64,000 nt of DNA. Source: Vibrio sp. ED004. Lineage in GTDB: Bacteria; Pseudomonadota; Gammaproteobacteria; Enterobacterales; Vibrionaceae. Shown here in pieces: positions 18,176-29,543 of the stretch. A program made the position numbers and the translations under genes. The notes below the pieces were generated by a model that was given only the letters and a program-made list of their open reading frames with translations, had not been told where the DNA came from and made no database searches. The first letter of the stretch is position 1, and every line of letters starts with the position of its first letter. The stretch is taken from assembly GCF_023206395.1 (NCBI RefSeq), contig NZ_CP066149.1:2294001-2358000 (forward strand), read 5' to 3'.

Positions 18176-19372
18176 GTGCAAAGAGTGAAAGAGATCAATC
18201 AATCTATTTGGCAATGGCTTAACCGCGCCACACCAGAGGCGCTCTACGATCGTCAATTGGTTTGGATTGCTCTTGGACTGATGCTGACGGGCTTGGTGAT
18301 GGTAACGTCGGCTTCGTTCCCAATCAGTGCTCGTTTAACCGATCAGCCGTTTCACTTTATGTTCCGTCATGCCATATTCCTTGTGTTGGCATTAGGCGTG
18401 TCCAGCGTCATATTGCAGATTCCGATGCAGCGCTGGTTTCAGTACAGTATGTACCTATTGGGCCTGTCCTTCTTCTTGCTGATCGTGGTATTAGCGGTCG
18501 GTAAGTCGGTTAACGGTGCATCGCGTTGGATCCCTCTCGGCCTATTTAACCTTCAGCCAGCCGAAGTCGCTAAGTTATCACTGTTTATCTTTATGGCGGG
18601 CTACTTGGTTCGAAAACAAGACGAAGTAAGGAAAACCTTCTTCGGTGGTTTCGGTAAACCTATCATGGTGTTTGGCGCCTTTGCTGTGTTGCTGCTCGGT
18701 CAACCCGATTTAGGTACCGTAGTCGTAATGCTGGTTACCCTGTTCGGCATGTTATTTATCGCCGGTGCAAAACTTTCGCAGTTTATTGCCTTGATGGTGG
18801 CAGGCATTGCCGCTGTTGTTGGCTTGATTGTCATAGAACCCTACCGTGTTCGACGTGTGACCTCTTTCTGGGAACCTTGGAATGACCCGTTCGGCAGTGG
18901 CTACCAGTTAACCCAATCATTGATGGCGTTCGGTCGTGGTGATTGGATGGGGCAAGGGCTTGGCAACTCAATTCAAAAACTCGAATATCTACCGGAAGCA
19001 CACACTGACTTTGTATTTGCTGTATTGGCAGAAGAGCTCGGTTTCGTTGGTGTTACCTTAGTGCTGATGCTGATCTTTAGCTTGGTGTTTAAAGCCATTC
19101 TTATTGGCAAAAAAGCCTTCGATAACGATCAAGTGTTCAGTGGCTATTTGGCTTTCGGTATTGGTATTTGGTTTGCTTTTCAAACGCTTGTTAACGTAGG
19201 CGCTGCTTCAGGTATTGTTCCAACTAAAGGTCTAACCTTGCCATTGATCAGTTATGGTGGTTCAAGTCTTATCGTGATGTCGGTGGCGGTTTCTATGCTG
19301 CTGCGTATCGATCACGAATGCCGGATACAACAAAAAGAACAAGCCGACAATCAAAACGAATTAGTAGAATAA
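18176..19372 (+). CDS. ftsW: Septal peptidoglycan glycosyltransferase FtsW (SEDS family)
   Basis: FtsW polymerises lipid II into septal glycan strands together with FtsI. The 398-residue polytopic protein has about ten membrane helices. SEDS signatures are visible: [19 protein letters not shown], the large periplasmic loop with [16 protein letters not shown], and the terminal [10 protein letters not shown]. Translation most likely starts at GTG 18176, with AAGGA at 18161; no ATG lies nearby in frame. Confidence 0.95.
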   Translation: MQRVKEINQSIWQWLNRATPEALYDRQLVWIALGLMLTGLVMVTSASFPISARLTDQPFHFMFRHAIFLVLALGVSSVILQIPMQRWFQYSMYLLGLSFFLLIVVLAVGKSVNGASRWIPLGLFNLQPAEVAKLSLFIFMAGYLVRKQDEVRKTFFGGFGKPIMVFGAFAVLLLGQPDLGTVVVMLVTLFGMLFIAGAKLSQFIALMVAGIAAVVGLIVIEPYRVRRVTSFWEPWNDPFGSGYQLTQSLMAFGRGDWMGQGLGNSIQKLEYLPEAHTDFVFAVLAEELGFVGVTLVLMLIFSLVFKAILIGKKAFDNDQVFSGYLAFGIGIWFAFQTLVNVGAASGIVPTKGLTLPLISYGGSSLIVMSVAVSMLLRIDHECRIQQKEQADNQNELVE

Positions 19373-19381
19373 GAATCTAAC

Positions 19382-20446
19382 GTGATGAAACAAAACAAAA
19401 AACTTTTAGTGATGGCTGGTGGTACTGGCGGTCACGTTTTCCCAGGGTTAGCGGTAGCTAAAAAGCTTCAGCAGCAAGGTTGGAAAATTCGCTGGTTAGG
19501 AACCGCAGACAGAATGGAAGCGGATTTAGTGCCAAAGCATGGCATTGAGATCGACTTCATCAAAGTGAAAGGCCTTCGAGGTCAAGGTATTAGCAAGCTA
19601 ATTAAAGCGCCGTTCCAGATTATCAATGCCATACTTCAAGCAAGGCAGCACATCAAAGCATGGCAGCCAGATGTGGTGCTTGGTATGGGCGGTTACGTAA
19701 GTGGTCCCGGCGGTATCGCGGCATGGTTGTCTGGCATTCCAGTGGTACTGCATGAGCAAAATGCAGTGGCAGGTTTAACTAACCAATGGCTGTCTAAAAT
19801 TGCTAAAAAGGTATTCCAAGCTTTCCCTGGTGCGTTTCCTACTGCGGAAGTTGTAGGTAATCCTGTACGTGAAGATGTGGTTGCCTTAGCCGAACCAGAG
19901 CAACGCATGGCGGAGCGTGACGGCGATACTCGCATCTTGGTGATGGGCGGTAGCCAAGGCGCTAAGATCCTAAATGACACCTTGCCAGTGACTATGGCGC
20001 AGCTTGGCGAAGGCTTCACTGTGATGCACCAAGCGGGCAAGAACAACCAACAACAAGTCATTGAGCAATACAAATCACATTCTGTAGATAATGTTCAAGT
20101 GACTGAATTTATTGATGATGTGGCGCAAGCTTATGAGTGGGCAGATCTATTAGTGTGTCGCTCAGGTGCATTAACCGTATCAGAAGTGTCTGCGGCGGGT
20201 GTGGGCTCTATATTTGTTCCGTTTATGCACAAAGACAGACAACAAGCGCTGAACGCCGATCACTTAGTTGAGTGTGGCGCAGCGTTAATGATTGAACAGC
20301 CTCAATTGACGGCTGATAAGCTAGCGAACACGATCGCCGAGCTTGATAGAAATGAATTAAAAATGATGGCAACAAAAGCTCGTCAAGCAGCCAAGCTTGA
20401 TGCTGATGTGACCGTCGCTGAAGCGATTAAAGCTTTAGCAAAATAA
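19382..20446 (+). CDS. murG: UDP-GlcNAc--lipid I N-acetylglucosaminyltransferase MurG
   Basis: MurG converts lipid I to lipid II at the cytoplasmic membrane surface. The 354-residue GT-B glycosyltransferase has the glycine-rich acceptor loop [16 protein letters not shown] (about 11-26), [11 protein letters not shown] (about 101-111) and the UDP-binding segment [12 protein letters not shown]. Either GTG 19382 or the next codon, ATG 19385, may be the start. Confidence 0.97.
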   Translation: MMKQNKKLLVMAGGTGGHVFPGLAVAKKLQQQGWKIRWLGTADRMEADLVPKHGIEIDFIKVKGLRGQGISKLIKAPFQIINAILQARQHIKAWQPDVVLGMGGYVSGPGGIAAWLSGIPVVLHEQNAVAGLTNQWLSKIAKKVFQAFPGAFPTAEVVGNPVREDVVALAEPEQRMAERDGDTRILVMGGSQGAKILNDTLPVTMAQLGEGFTVMHQAGKNNQQQVIEQYKSHSVDNVQVTEFIDDVAQAYEWADLLVCRSGALTVSEVSAAGVGSIFVPFMHKDRQQALNADHLVECGAALMIEQPQLTADKLANTIAELDRNELKMMATKARQAAKLDADVTVAEAIKALAK

Positions 20447-20459
20447 TGAGATTGAATTG

Positions 20460-21920
20460 ATGACGATTGAACATACCCAAGACTTAGCGCAAATCCGTGC
20501 AATGGTGCCAGAGATGCGCCGTGTTAAATCTATCCACTTCATTGGTATTGGTGGTGCAGGCATGAGCGGGATCGCTGAAGTCCTGCTAAATGAAGGCTAC
20601 CAAATCACAGGTTCTGATATTGCTCAAAATCCAGTGACAGATCGTTTAGTTAGCAAGGGCGCTACCGTTTACATTGGTCACCAAGCAAGTAACGTTGCCG
20701 ATGCAAGTGTGGTGGTGGTATCAACCGCTATCAACGAAGAAAACCCAGAGATTATTGCTGCTCGTGAAGCGCGCACACCTATCGTTCGTCGTGCAGAAAT
20801 GCTGGCTGAGCTGATGCGTTTTCGTCATGGTATTGCTGTGGCAGGTACGCACGGTAAAACAACAACAACGGCTTTGGTTACACAGATTTATTCTGAAGCG
20901 GGCTTAGATCCAACCTTCGTCAACGGTGGTTTGGTGAAAAGTGCAGGCACAAACGCACGTTTAGGTTCGAGCCGTATCCTTATCGCTGAAGCCGATGAAA
21001 GTGATGCGTCATTCTTACATCTGCAACCTATGGTTAGTATCGTAACTAACATTGAAGCGGATCATATGGATACTTACGGCGGTGACTTCGAAACGTTAAA
21101 GCAGACGTTTATTGATTTCTTACACAACCTGCCGTTCTACGGTCAGGCTGTGATGTGTGTAGATGATCCTGTTGTACGTGAACTTATCCCTCAGGTAAGC
21201 CGCCAAGTGATTACTTACGGTTTCTCAGAAGATGCAGATATCCGTATTGAAAACTACGTACAAGAAGGTCAACAAGGCAAGTTTACGGTTGTACGTGAAG
21301 GTAAAGCGAACTTAGATATCACGTTGAACATTCCAGGTCGCCACAACGCATTGAATGCCTCTGCGGCGATTGCGGTTGCGACTGAAGACGACATCAGCGA
21401 TGAAGCGATTCTAAAAGCGATGGCGGGAACCGAAGGTACTGGTCGTCGTTTCGATCACCTTGGTGAGTACGAAACGGGTAAAGGCGTGGCGATGTTGGTC
21501 GATGATTACGGTCATCACCCAACGGAAGTGGATGTGACGATTCAAGCGGCTCGCAGTGGCTGGGCTGACAAACGTCTCGTGATGATCTTCCAACCACACC
21601 GCTACAGCCGAACGCGTGATCTGTATGATGATTTTGCGAACGTTCTTGAACAGGTTGATGTCTTAATCTTATTAGATGTGTATTCAGCAGGTGAGAAACC
21701 AATTGCAGGGGCTGACGGACGTTCACTAAGTCGAACTATTCGTGGGCGTGGTAAGATTGATCCAATCTTTGTTGCTGATATCAACACTCTGCCATCGGTT
21801 CTAGCGAACGTAATTCAAGGCGGCGACCTTGTTTTAACACAGGGTGCAGGTGATGTTGGTCGTGTAGCTAAGCAACTTGAATCGCTACAATTAGACATTA
21901 ATAAAATGCAGAACGCGTAA
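20460..21920 (+). CDS. murC: UDP-N-acetylmuramate--L-alanine ligase
   Basis: MurC adds the first L-alanine to UDP-MurNAc. The 486-residue protein has the Rossmann motif [12 protein letters not shown] (29-40), the ATP loop GTHGKTTTT (129-137) and the DDYGHHPTE segment. I chose ATG 20460 (MTIEHTQDL) over the preceding in-frame TTG. In E. coli ddlB follows here; this cluster goes directly to ftsQ across a 182-base gap holding a promoter and a hairpin. Confidence 0.96.
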   Translation: MTIEHTQDLAQIRAMVPEMRRVKSIHFIGIGGAGMSGIAEVLLNEGYQITGSDIAQNPVTDRLVSKGATVYIGHQASNVADASVVVVSTAINEENPEIIAAREARTPIVRRAEMLAELMRFRHGIAVAGTHGKTTTTALVTQIYSEAGLDPTFVNGGLVKSAGTNARLGSSRILIAEADESDASFLHLQPMVSIVTNIEADHMDTYGGDFETLKQTFIDFLHNLPFYGQAVMCVDDPVVRELIPQVSRQVITYGFSEDADIRIENYVQEGQQGKFTVVREGKANLDITLNIPGRHNALNASAAIAVATEDDISDEAILKAMAGTEGTGRRFDHLGEYETGKGVAMLVDDYGHHPTEVDVTIQAARSGWADKRLVMIFQPHRYSRTRDLYDDFANVLEQVDVLILLDVYSAGEKPIAGADGRSLSRTIRGRGKIDPIFVADINTLPSVLANVIQGGDLVLTQGAGDVGRVAKQLESLQLDINKMQNA

Positions 21921-21942
21921 CAGAATAGCGTCTACATACTGT

Positions 21943-21971
21943 GGTCGATCGCTCACTTCTTGCGATTGACC
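21943..21971 (+). promoter_or_regulatory. Hairpin in the murC-ftsQ gap
   Basis: GGTCGATCGC and GCGATTGACC form a 10-bp stem (one G-U pair) with a nine-base loop, just after the murC stop. No T-tract follows, so it is probably not a strong terminator. It could stabilise the murC mRNA end. Confidence 0.45.
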
Positions 21972-22002
21972 TAAAATTGACCAAAAATCTTATTATCAAC
22001 GT

Positions 22003-22030
22003 TTGATAGTTTGATTTTGCTCAGTATAAT
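22003..22030 (+). promoter_or_regulatory. Strong predicted promoter upstream of ftsQAZ
   Basis: TTGATA (22003-22008) and a perfect TATAAT (22025-22030) are 16 bases apart. Start near 22037 gives a leader of about 65 nt before ftsQ. It sits where ddlB and its internal ftsQ promoters lie in E. coli and could raise FtsA and FtsZ levels relative to the upstream mur genes. Confidence 0.65.
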
Positions 22031-22102
22031 TCATAGGTTAAAGTAAGTGCTTTTACCTCTATTACGAAGATAGGGAATAGAATTGCGAACCAACGACAGG
22101 GA

Positions 22103-22891
22103 ATGCGGGCTTTGGTAGAAAGTACTTTTAGCGAAAACCGCCACCTATTCAGTTTACCATCGCTCAAGAAACACGCCTTAGGCGGGTCTTTTTTTGTCAT
22201 GGTATTGCTATTCATTGGGTTTCTTTTCTATACCACACTGACTTGGATGTGGGACGATCAGCGATTGCCTCTCTCCAAAATAGTACTTCAAGGCGACTTA
22301 ACTTACGTAACCGCTGGTGATGTTCAACATGCCTTTGGCGAGCTTGAACACATTGGAACATTTATGTCGCAAGACATCGGCGTGTTGCAAGACAGTTTAG
22401 AAGCGTTACCTTGGGTATCTGTTGTCTCTATTCGTAAGCAGTGGCCAGACACAATAAAAGTATTTTTGACTGAGTACCATGCGGCAGCAATCTGGAACGG
22501 CAACATGCTGCTGAATGACGATGGTCAGGTGTTCAATGGTGATATCGGCCTATTAAAGGGCGATAGAGTTAAGCTTTACGGCCCAGACGGCACCAGTCAA
22601 GAAGTGATAGAAAAGTGGCGACAGATAACCCCTTTGATTAACAGTCTTGGGTTAACCGTTACCTCGCTCGTTCTCAATGAGCGTCGCGCTTGGCAAATAA
22701 TCCTAGATAACGGTATCCGTTTAGAACTAGGTAAAGATTCCTTAGATGAGCGTGTTGAACGCTTCATTTCGCTTTACAACGAGTTAGGTAGTAAGGCGAA
22801 TCAAGTGAGCTACATCGACCTCAGGTATGATACGGGAGCCGCTGTAGGCTGGTTTCCAGAGCAAGAGTTAGAAGAGAGTACAGATGACTAA
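22103..22891 (+). CDS. ftsQ: Cell division protein FtsQ
   Basis: FtsQ is the bitopic hub of the FtsQLB complex. The 262-residue protein has a short cytoplasmic part, a membrane helix (about 29-47), a POTRA domain starting with LSKIVLQGDLTYVTAGDV (about 57-74) and a beta domain to about 250. ATG 22103 follows GACAGGG. The stop overlaps the ftsA start by eight bases, so FtsQ and FtsA are probably coupled. Confidence 0.94.
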   Translation: MRALVESTFSENRHLFSLPSLKKHALGGSFFVMVLLFIGFLFYTTLTWMWDDQRLPLSKIVLQGDLTYVTAGDVQHAFGELEHIGTFMSQDIGVLQDSLEALPWVSVVSIRKQWPDTIKVFLTEYHAAAIWNGNMLLNDDGQVFNGDIGLLKGDRVKLYGPDGTSQEVIEKWRQITPLINSLGLTVTSLVLNERRAWQIILDNGIRLELGKDSLDERVERFISLYNELGSKANQVSYIDLRYDTGAAVGWFPEQELEESTDD

Positions 22892-24152
22892 GACCGCAGA
22901 TGACAACATAATCGTTGGTCTTGATATAGGCACTGCGACCATATCAGCTCTGGTTGGTGAAATATTGCCTGATGGTCAAATCAATATCATTGGTTCTGGG
23001 CAAAGCCCATCCAGAGGTATGGATAAAGGTGGTGTAAACGACCTAGAGTCGGTAGTTAAGTCGGTTCAGCGAGCTATTGATCAAGCAGAGTTGATGGCGG
23101 AATGCCAAATCAGCAATGTGTTTATCTCGCTATCGGGCAAACATATCGCAAGCCGAATTGAAAAAGGCATGGGTACTATCTCTGATGAAGAGGTGTCCCA
23201 AGACGATATGGATCGAGCGATCCATACCGCGAAATCAATTAAAATAGGTGATGAGCAGAGAATTCTGCACGTGATCCCACAAGAATTTACCATTGATTAT
23301 CAAGAAGGGATTAAGAACCCACTTGGCTTATCTGGTGTTCGAATGGAAGTCAGCGTTCACCTAATTTCTTGCCATAGCGACATGGCGAGAAACATTATTA
23401 AAGCTGTTGAACGATGTGGTCTCACAGTAGAACAGATCGTGTTTTCAGGACTTGCCTCAAGTAATGCGGTAATTACTGAAGACGAGAGAGAGCTTGGAGT
23501 ATGTGTGGTGGATATCGGCGCGGGTACGATGGATATTTCCATTTGGACTGGCGGCGCACTGCGACACACAGAAGTCTTTTCCTACGCAGGAAATGCAGTA
23601 ACCAGTGATATTGCCTTCGCTTTCGGCACGCCAGTGAGCGATGCTGAAGAGATAAAAGTAAACCATGGTTGCGCTCTGAGTGAACTCGTAAGCAAGGATG
23701 ACTCTGTTAACGTCCCAAGTGTTGGTGGTCGCCCATCGAGAAGTTTGCAACGACAAACTTTGTCGGAAGTGATTGAACCACGTTACACTGAACTTATGGG
23801 GCTCGTTAACCAAACTATTGATACGGTTCAATTACAGCTACGAGATGAAGGTATTAAACACCACCTTGCAGCTGGCGTCGTTCTCACTGGTGGAGCGGCA
23901 CAAATTGACGGATTGGTAGAGTGTGCGGAACGTGTTTTCCGCAATCAAGTTCGAGTTGGTAAGCCATTAGAAGTTAGTGGCTTAACTGACTATGTTAAAG
24001 AGCCGTATCATTCTACGGCGGTTGGTTTACTTCATTACGCAAGAGATTGTCAGATCAGTGATGAAGGTGATTACAGCGAACCTAAGCGTTCAGCACCTTC
24101 TATGTCTGGTTTATTTGGCAAATTGCGTAATTGGATACAAAAAGAGTTTTAA
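22884..24152 (+). CDS. ftsA: Cell division protein FtsA (actin-like membrane anchor)
   Basis: FtsA is the actin-family protein that tethers FtsZ to the membrane and recruits later division proteins. The 422-residue product has the phosphate-1 loop VGLDIGTATISALVGE (12-27), the phosphate-2 segment VVDIGAGTMDISIW and the adenosine motif VLTGGAAQIDG. The C-terminal amphipathic helix GLFGKLRNWIQKEF is the membrane-targeting sequence. ftsZ follows after 31 bases. Confidence 0.97.
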   Translation: MTKTADDNIIVGLDIGTATISALVGEILPDGQINIIGSGQSPSRGMDKGGVNDLESVVKSVQRAIDQAELMAECQISNVFISLSGKHIASRIEKGMGTISDEEVSQDDMDRAIHTAKSIKIGDEQRILHVIPQEFTIDYQEGIKNPLGLSGVRMEVSVHLISCHSDMARNIIKAVERCGLTVEQIVFSGLASSNAVITEDERELGVCVVDIGAGTMDISIWTGGALRHTEVFSYAGNAVTSDIAFAFGTPVSDAEEIKVNHGCALSELVSKDDSVNVPSVGGRPSRSLQRQTLSEVIEPRYTELMGLVNQTIDTVQLQLRDEGIKHHLAAGVVLTGGAAQIDGLVECAERVFRNQVRVGKPLEVSGLTDYVKEPYHSTAVGLLHYARDCQISDEGDYSEPKRSAPSMSGLFGKLRNWIQKEF

Positions 24153-24183
24153 CCTGAGTTGCAGGAAAAAACGGAGATAACAC

Positions 24184-25413
24184 ATGTTTGAACCGATGAT
24201 GGAAATGTCTGACGATGCAGTAATTAAAGTCGTTGGAGTTGGTGGCGGTGGCGGTAACGCTGTTGAGCACATGGTACGTGAATCAATCGAAGGCGTAGAA
24301 TTCATCAGTGTTAACACTGATGCCCAAGCACTTCGTAAAACAAGCGTGAGCAGCGTGATCCAAATTGGTGGTGATATCACTAAAGGTTTGGGCGCTGGTG
24401 CAAACCCACAAGTAGGCCGTGATGCAGCTCTCGAAGATCGAGAAAGAATTAAAGAAGTTCTAACTGGCGCCGATATGGTATTTATCGCAGCTGGTATGGG
24501 CGGTGGTACTGGTACAGGTGCTGCTCCAGTTATTGCTGAAGTTGCGAAAGAGTTGGGTGTGCTAACGGTTGCTGTTGTAACTAAGCCATTCAGCTTTGAA
24601 GGCAAAAAGCGTTTAGCGTTTGCTGAGCAAGGTATCGAAGAGCTTTCTAAGCATGTGGATTCTTTAATTACGATTCCAAATGAAAAGCTACTTAAAGTAC
24701 TTGGCCGCGGCGTAACACTGCTAGAAGCTTTCGCAAGTGCAAACGATGTACTTAAAAACGCTGTACAAGGTATCGCTGAGCTAATTACTCGCCCTGGTAT
24801 GATTAACGTCGATTTCGCGGATGTTCGCACCGTAATGTCTGAGATGGGTCATGCAATGATGGGTAGCGGTATCGCAAAAGGTGAAGACCGTGCTGAAGAA
24901 GCTGCTGAAACGGCAATTTCTAGCCCACTACTAGAAGACATCGACCTAGCTGGTGCACGTGGCGTTCTTGTGAACATCACAGCAGGCCTAGATATGCGTC
25001 TAGATGAGTTCGAAACAGTAGGTAACACAGTTAAGGCATTCGCATCTGATAACGCAACAGTTGTGATTGGTACTTCTCTAGACCCTGATATGACGGATGA
25101 AATCCGTGTAACTGTTGTTGCAACAGGTATCGGTACAGAGAAAAAACCAGACATTACTTTAGTTGCTGGTGGTAAAGCTAAGGTTGCACCAACTCCTCAA
25201 CCACAGGTAGCGGCTCAAACTGCACCAAAAGTGGAAGAGAAAGTGGCACCGCCATTGCAAGAAAAAACTGAGGTTAAACCTCAAGTTAAGCCACAGCCAA
25301 CAACGTCACCTGTTTCTTCAGGTACAGGCGCTAGCCAAAGTGCAGCACCTAAAGCTGAGAAAGAGAGTGGATATTTAGATATTCCAGCATTCTTACGACG
25401 TCAGGCTGATTAA
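24184..25413 (+). CDS. ftsZ: Cell division protein FtsZ (tubulin-like GTPase)
   Basis: FtsZ polymerises into the Z-ring. The 409-residue protein has the tubulin signature [10 protein letters not shown] (106-115), the T7 synergy region around [10 protein letters not shown], a variable Pro/Gln/Lys-rich linker (about 320-390) and the conserved C-terminal peptide [13 protein letters not shown] that binds FtsA and ZipA. A ribosome site (ACGGAGATAAC) precedes the ATG. Confidence 0.98.
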   Translation: MFEPMMEMSDDAVIKVVGVGGGGGNAVEHMVRESIEGVEFISVNTDAQALRKTSVSSVIQIGGDITKGLGAGANPQVGRDAALEDRERIKEVLTGADMVFIAAGMGGGTGTGAAPVIAEVAKELGVLTVAVVTKPFSFEGKKRLAFAEQGIEELSKHVDSLITIPNEKLLKVLGRGVTLLEAFASANDVLKNAVQGIAELITRPGMINVDFADVRTVMSEMGHAMMGSGIAKGEDRAEEAAETAISSPLLEDIDLAGARGVLVNITAGLDMRLDEFETVGNTVKAFASDNATVVIGTSLDPDMTDEIRVTVVATGIGTEKKPDITLVAGGKAKVAPTPQPQVAAQTAPKVEEKVAPPLQEKTEVKPQVKPQPTTSPVSSGTGASQSAAPKAEKESGYLDIPAFLRRQAD

Positions 25414-25427
25414 CAAACACCCAAAAT

Positions 25428-25455
25428 TTGACTATAGTCGAATTAATGGTAAAAT
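25428..25455 (+). promoter_or_regulatory. Predicted lpxC promoter
   Basis: TTGACT (25428-25433) and TAAAAT (25450-25455) are 16 bases apart. A perfect 10-bp palindrome, GACTATAGTC (25430-25439), overlaps the -35 box and could be an operator. The leader then forms a stem (CGGTCGGT with ACTGACCG, 25459-25478) right at the predicted RNA 5' end. Confidence 0.6.
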
Positions 25456-25509
25456 TCGCGGTCGGTAAATACTGACCGTGATTTGTAGCACTGATAACGA
25501 GGCAAGCAG

Positions 25510-26427
25510 ATGATCAGACAACGTACTCTGAAAGAAATTGTGAAAACAACTGGTGTGGGTCTCCACTCTGGTCGTAAAGTCACACTTACTCTTCGCCCGG
25601 CAGCTGCAAATACAGGCATTGTTTATCGTCGTACAGATGTAAATCCACCTGTAGATTTCCCAGCTGATCCAGCATCAGTTCGTGACACTATGTTATGTAC
25701 TGCTCTTGTTAATGACGAAGGCGTACGTATCTCTACAGTGGAACACCTTAACGCAGCTCTAGCGGGCATGGGCATCGACAACATTATTGTTGAAGTAGAT
25801 GCACCAGAGATCCCAATTATGGATGGTAGCGCAAGCCCATTCGTATACTTGCTACAGCAAGCGGGTGTAGAAACACTGAATGCAGCGAAGCGTTTTATTC
25901 GTATCAAAAAGCCTATCCGTTTTGAAGATGGCGATAAATGGGCAGAGTTTGTTCCATTTAACGGCTTCCGTATGGACTTTGAGATCGACTTTAACCACCC
26001 AGCAATTGAATCTGATGAGCAACGTTTGTTGTTTGATTTCTCTTCACAAGGCTTTGTGAAAGAAATCTCTCGCGCTCGTACTTTCGGCTTCATGCGCGAT
26101 ATTGAGTATCTACAATCTCAAAACCTAGTACTTGGTGGTAGCTTCGATAACGCTATCGTTCTAGACGAATACCGAATTCTTAATGAAGAAGGTCTGCGTT
26201 TTGACAATGAGTTCGTAACTCACAAAGTACTGGATGCGATTGGTGACTTGTACATGTGTGGACACGCTATTATTGGTGAGTTCCGTGCATACAAATCAGG
26301 TCACGGCCTAAACAACCAACTACTACGTGCAGTACTTGCTGACGCAGAAGCTTGGGAATGGGCAACATTCGAAGAAGAAGTAGGCTCTCCTGTTGCATTT
26401 GCTGAGCCAGGAATGGTTCTAGCGTAA
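25510..26427 (+). CDS. lpxC: UDP-3-O-acyl-N-acetylglucosamine deacetylase LpxC
   Basis: LpxC is the zinc enzyme of the committed step of lipid A synthesis. The 305-residue protein has zinc ligands H79, H238 and D242 and the catalytic-region H265 (KSGHGLNN), all at E. coli numbering. It ends the dcw cluster and has its own promoter and terminator. In E. coli, LpxC is degraded through its C-terminal tail; the tail here (EPGMVLA) is hydrophobic and similar in kind. Confidence 0.97.
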   Translation: MIRQRTLKEIVKTTGVGLHSGRKVTLTLRPAAANTGIVYRRTDVNPPVDFPADPASVRDTMLCTALVNDEGVRISTVEHLNAALAGMGIDNIIVEVDAPEIPIMDGSASPFVYLLQQAGVETLNAAKRFIRIKKPIRFEDGDKWAEFVPFNGFRMDFEIDFNHPAIESDEQRLLFDFSSQGFVKEISRARTFGFMRDIEYLQSQNLVLGGSFDNAIVLDEYRILNEEGLRFDNEFVTHKVLDAIGDLYMCGHAIIGEFRAYKSGHGLNNQLLRAVLADAEAWEWATFEEEVGSPVAFAEPGMVLA

Positions 26428-26455
26428 TTGTTGTTTACAACAATATAAGATTTCG

Positions 26456-26484
26456 AAAACCAGGTCATTGACCTGGTTTTTTTG
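26456..26484 (+). terminator. Intrinsic terminator after lpxC
   Basis: AAAACCAGGTC pairs with GACCTGGTTTT around ATT, followed by more Ts. It marks the end of the division cluster. Confidence 0.92.
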
Positions 26485-26815
26485 TATCTATTTTCCAGAT
26501 ACAGTGTCGTCAACATCCGAAAGTTGACTACCAATGGGCTACAGTCTGGCTAATCCGTCAGCAATTAGAAAGAAAAGTTCCAAGCACATCAAACAAATGG
26601 GGTTATAAATGGTCGTTGGTGTGAAAATTACTTACACTAAAGGGCATTAATTTTAACTCAAGCCTTGAAAACTCTACTCTCAAGTACAATATCAAAGATA
26701 CTAGATTTATCTCAGTATCCTTGGTTAGTAACTGAAGACTAGTTCATAGCTAGTAGAGACTGACGGCATTTAAAATAGATCGCGGACGATCTGAGAACGA
26801 AGAGATTCCAAGCAC
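26485..26815. other. lpxC-secA intergenic region
   Basis: These 331 bases contain no ORF that can be recognised. Neither secM (present before secA in E. coli) nor a dciA/DUF721 gene (found near here in many gammaproteobacteria) is visible. A 12-base direct repeat, TTCCAAGCACAT, occurs at 26580 and again at 26807 where it runs into the secA ATG. Only a 13-codon ORF (from ATG 26608) lies between, and it has no support. The leader of secA is probably AT-rich and unstructured. Confidence 0.5.
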
Positions 26816-29542
26816 ATGATTACTAAGCTGCTGACAAAGGTAATTGGCAGTCGCAATGACAGAACACTGCGCCGCCTTAGAAAAATTGTAAAAGAAATTA
26901 ATAACTACGAACCAACGTTTGAAGCACTTTCAGACGAAGAGCTAAAAGCAAAAACGGTTGAGTTTCGTGAGCGCTTAGACAAAGGTGAATCGCTAGACCA
27001 ACTTCTACCGGAAGCATTTGCTACGGTACGTGAAGCGTCTAAGCGTGTTTACGGCATGCGTCACTTTGACGTGCAAATGATTGGTGGCATGGTTCTAAAT
27101 GCTGGCCAAATTGCAGAAATGCGTACTGGTGAAGGTAAGACTCTTACAGCAACCTTACCAGCTTATCTTAACGCCCTACCTAGCAAAGGTGTTCACGTAG
27201 TAACGGTGAACGACTACCTAGCGAAGCGTGATGCGGAAACAAACCGCCCATTATTTGAATTCCTTGGTATGACGGTTGGCGTGAACGTGCCAAACATGGC
27301 TCCGCCAGAGAAAAAAGAAGCGTACCAAGCTGACATCCTATACGGAACAAACAACGAGTTTGGTTTCGATTACCTACGTGACAACATGGCTTTCCGTGCT
27401 GAAGACCGTGTTCAACGCGAACGCTTCTTTGCTGTTGTCGATGAAGTTGACTCAATCTTAATCGATGAAGCTCGTACTCCACTAATTATCTCTGGTCCTG
27501 CTGAAGATAGCTCAGATCTTTACACGCGTATTAACACGTTAATTCCTAACCTTGAGCGCCAAGATAAAGAAGATTCTGAAGAGTACCGTGGTGAAGGTCA
27601 CTACACCATGGACGAGAAATCGAAGCAGGTTCACCTGACTGAAAACGGTCAAGAATTTGTAGAAGAGCTAATGGTGAAAAACGGTCTGATGGAAGAGGGT
27701 GACACGCTTTACTCTCCAACAAACATCAGCCTACTGCACCATGTTAATGCAGCGCTTCGTGCACACGTATTGTTCGAGAAGAACGTAGACTACATCGTTA
27801 CTGAAGACGGCGAAGTCGTTATCGTTGATGAACATACTGGTCGTACAATGCCAGGTCGTCGTTGGTCTGAAGGTTTACACCAAGCTGTTGAAGCGAAAGA
27901 AGGTGTGAAGATTCAGAATGAAAACCAGACGCTAGCATCGATTACTTTCCAAAACTTCTTCCGTCTATACGAAAAACTGTCAGGTATGACAGGTACAGCC
28001 GATACAGAAGCTTTCGAATTCCAGTCTATCTACGGCCTAGAAACTGTGGTTATCCCAACCAACAAGCCTATGGTTCGTAACGATATGCCAGATGTGGTTT
28101 ATCGTACTGAAGAAGACAAGTTCAATGCGATCATTGAAGACATTAAAGACCGTGTTGCTGCTGGTCAGCCATCATTGGTTGGTACAGTTTCTATCGAGAA
28201 ATCTGAGCTACTGTCTAACGCACTGAAAAAAGCAAAAATTAAGCACAACGTTCTAAACGCTAAGTTCCACGAAATGGAAGCTGAGATCGTTGCACAAGCG
28301 GGTACGCCAAGCGCGGTAACTATCGCAACGAACATGGCCGGTCGTGGTACCGATATCGTGTTAGGTGGCAGCTGGCAGGCACAAGTTGAGAAGCTAGATA
28401 ACCCAACTCAAGAGCAGATCGATAAGATCAAAGCTGACTGGAGAGTAATCCACGATAAAGTACTTGAGTCAGGTGGTCTGCACATCATTGGTACTGAGCG
28501 TCATGAATCTCGCCGTATCGATAACCAGCTACGTGGTCGTTCTGGTCGTCAAGGTGATGCAGGTTCTTCTCGTTTCTACCTATCAATGGAAGACTCACTG
28601 CTACGTATCTTCACATCAGATCGTATGGCAGGTCTTATCCAAAGTGGTATGGACGAAGGCGAAGCGATCGAATCTAAGATGCTTTCTCGCTCAATTGAAA
28701 AAGCACAACGTAAAGTTGAAGGTCGTAACTTCGATATTCGTAAGCAGCTTCTTGAGTACGATGATGTAGCCAATGACCAACGTAAAGTGGTTTATGAGCT
28801 TCGTGATGAACTGATGAGTTCTGACGACATCAGCGAAATGATCGAACATAACCGTGAAGACGTGTTTACTTCGGTTATCGATGAGTACATTGCTCCTCAA
28901 TCGCTTGAAGATATGTGGGATATCGCTGGTCTGCAAGATCGCCTGAAGAACGACTTCGATCTAGAGTTCGATATTCAAGGTTGGTTGGACGAAGACGACA
29001 AGCTTTACGAAGAAGCACTGCGCGAACGTATCCTAGGTATGGCGGTTGATTCTTACAAACAGAAAGAAGAAGTGGTTGGTGCTCAAGTACTACGTAACTT
29101 CGAGAAATCTGTAATGCTACAAACGCTAGATGGCCTTTGGAAAGAGCACTTGGCTGCTATGGATCACCTTCGTCAAGGTATCCACCTACGTGGTTACGCT
29201 CAGAAGAACCCGAAACAAGAGTACAAGCGCGAGTCGTTTGAGCTGTTTGAAGGTCTACTAGAAGTACTGAAATCAGATGTTATTACCATCCTTTCTAAAG
29301 TTCGCGTTCAGCAACAAGAAGAAGTAGAAAAGATGGAAGCTCAACGTCAAGCTCAAGCTGAAGAAGCGGCGCGTCGTGCACAAGCACAACATGCAACGGC
29401 TGAAAATCAGTTGGGTGATGATGAAGCTGAAGCAGCATCTCCACAAACGGTAGTACGTGATGAGCGTAAAGTGGGTCGTAACGAACCATGCCCATGTGGT
29501 AGTGGCAAAAAATACAAACAGTGTCACGGTAAAATTGACTAA
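26816..29542 (+). CDS. secA: Preprotein translocase ATPase SecA
   Basis: SecA drives unfolded preproteins through SecYEG using ATP. The 908-residue protein has Walker A MRTGEGKT (102-109), the [14 protein letters not shown]alker B region near 209-222, the preprotein crosslinking domain, helicase motifs [10 protein letters not shown] and [10 protein letters not shown], and [20 protein letters not shown]. The C-terminal zinc-binding tail [14 protein letters not shown], which binds SecB, is complete. A terminator lies about 115 bases downstream. Confidence 0.98.
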   Translation: MITKLLTKVIGSRNDRTLRRLRKIVKEINNYEPTFEALSDEELKAKTVEFRERLDKGESLDQLLPEAFATVREASKRVYGMRHFDVQMIGGMVLNAGQIAEMRTGEGKTLTATLPAYLNALPSKGVHVVTVNDYLAKRDAETNRPLFEFLGMTVGVNVPNMAPPEKKEAYQADILYGTNNEFGFDYLRDNMAFRAEDRVQRERFFAVVDEVDSILIDEARTPLIISGPAEDSSDLYTRINTLIPNLERQDKEDSEEYRGEGHYTMDEKSKQVHLTENGQEFVEELMVKNGLMEEGDTLYSPTNISLLHHVNAALRAHVLFEKNVDYIVTEDGEVVIVDEHTGRTMPGRRWSEGLHQAVEAKEGVKIQNENQTLASITFQNFFRLYEKLSGMTGTADTEAFEFQSIYGLETVVIPTNKPMVRNDMPDVVYRTEEDKFNAIIEDIKDRVAAGQPSLVGTVSIEKSELLSNALKKAKIKHNVLNAKFHEMEAEIVAQAGTPSAVTIATNMAGRGTDIVLGGSWQAQVEKLDNPTQEQIDKIKADWRVIHDKVLESGGLHIIGTERHESRRIDNQLRGRSGRQGDAGSSRFYLSMEDSLLRIFTSDRMAGLIQSGMDEGEAIESKMLSRSIEKAQRKVEGRNFDIRKQLLEYDDVANDQRKVVYELRDELMSSDDISEMIEHNREDVFTSVIDEYIAPQSLEDMWDIAGLQDRLKNDFDLEFDIQGWLDEDDKLYEEALRERILGMAVDSYKQKEEVVGAQVLRNFEKSVMLQTLDGLWKEHLAAMDHLRQGIHLRGYAQKNPKQEYKRESFELFEGLLEVLKSDVITILSKVRVQQQEEVEKMEAQRQAQAEEAARRAQAQHATAENQLGDDEAEAASPQTVVRDERKVGRNEPCPCGSGKKYKQCHGKID

Positions 29543-29543
29543 T

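Noticed and set aside
26608..26650. A 13-codon ORF as a secM-like leader peptide
   Set aside because: No signal sequence, no arrest-like motif and no translation coupling to secA.
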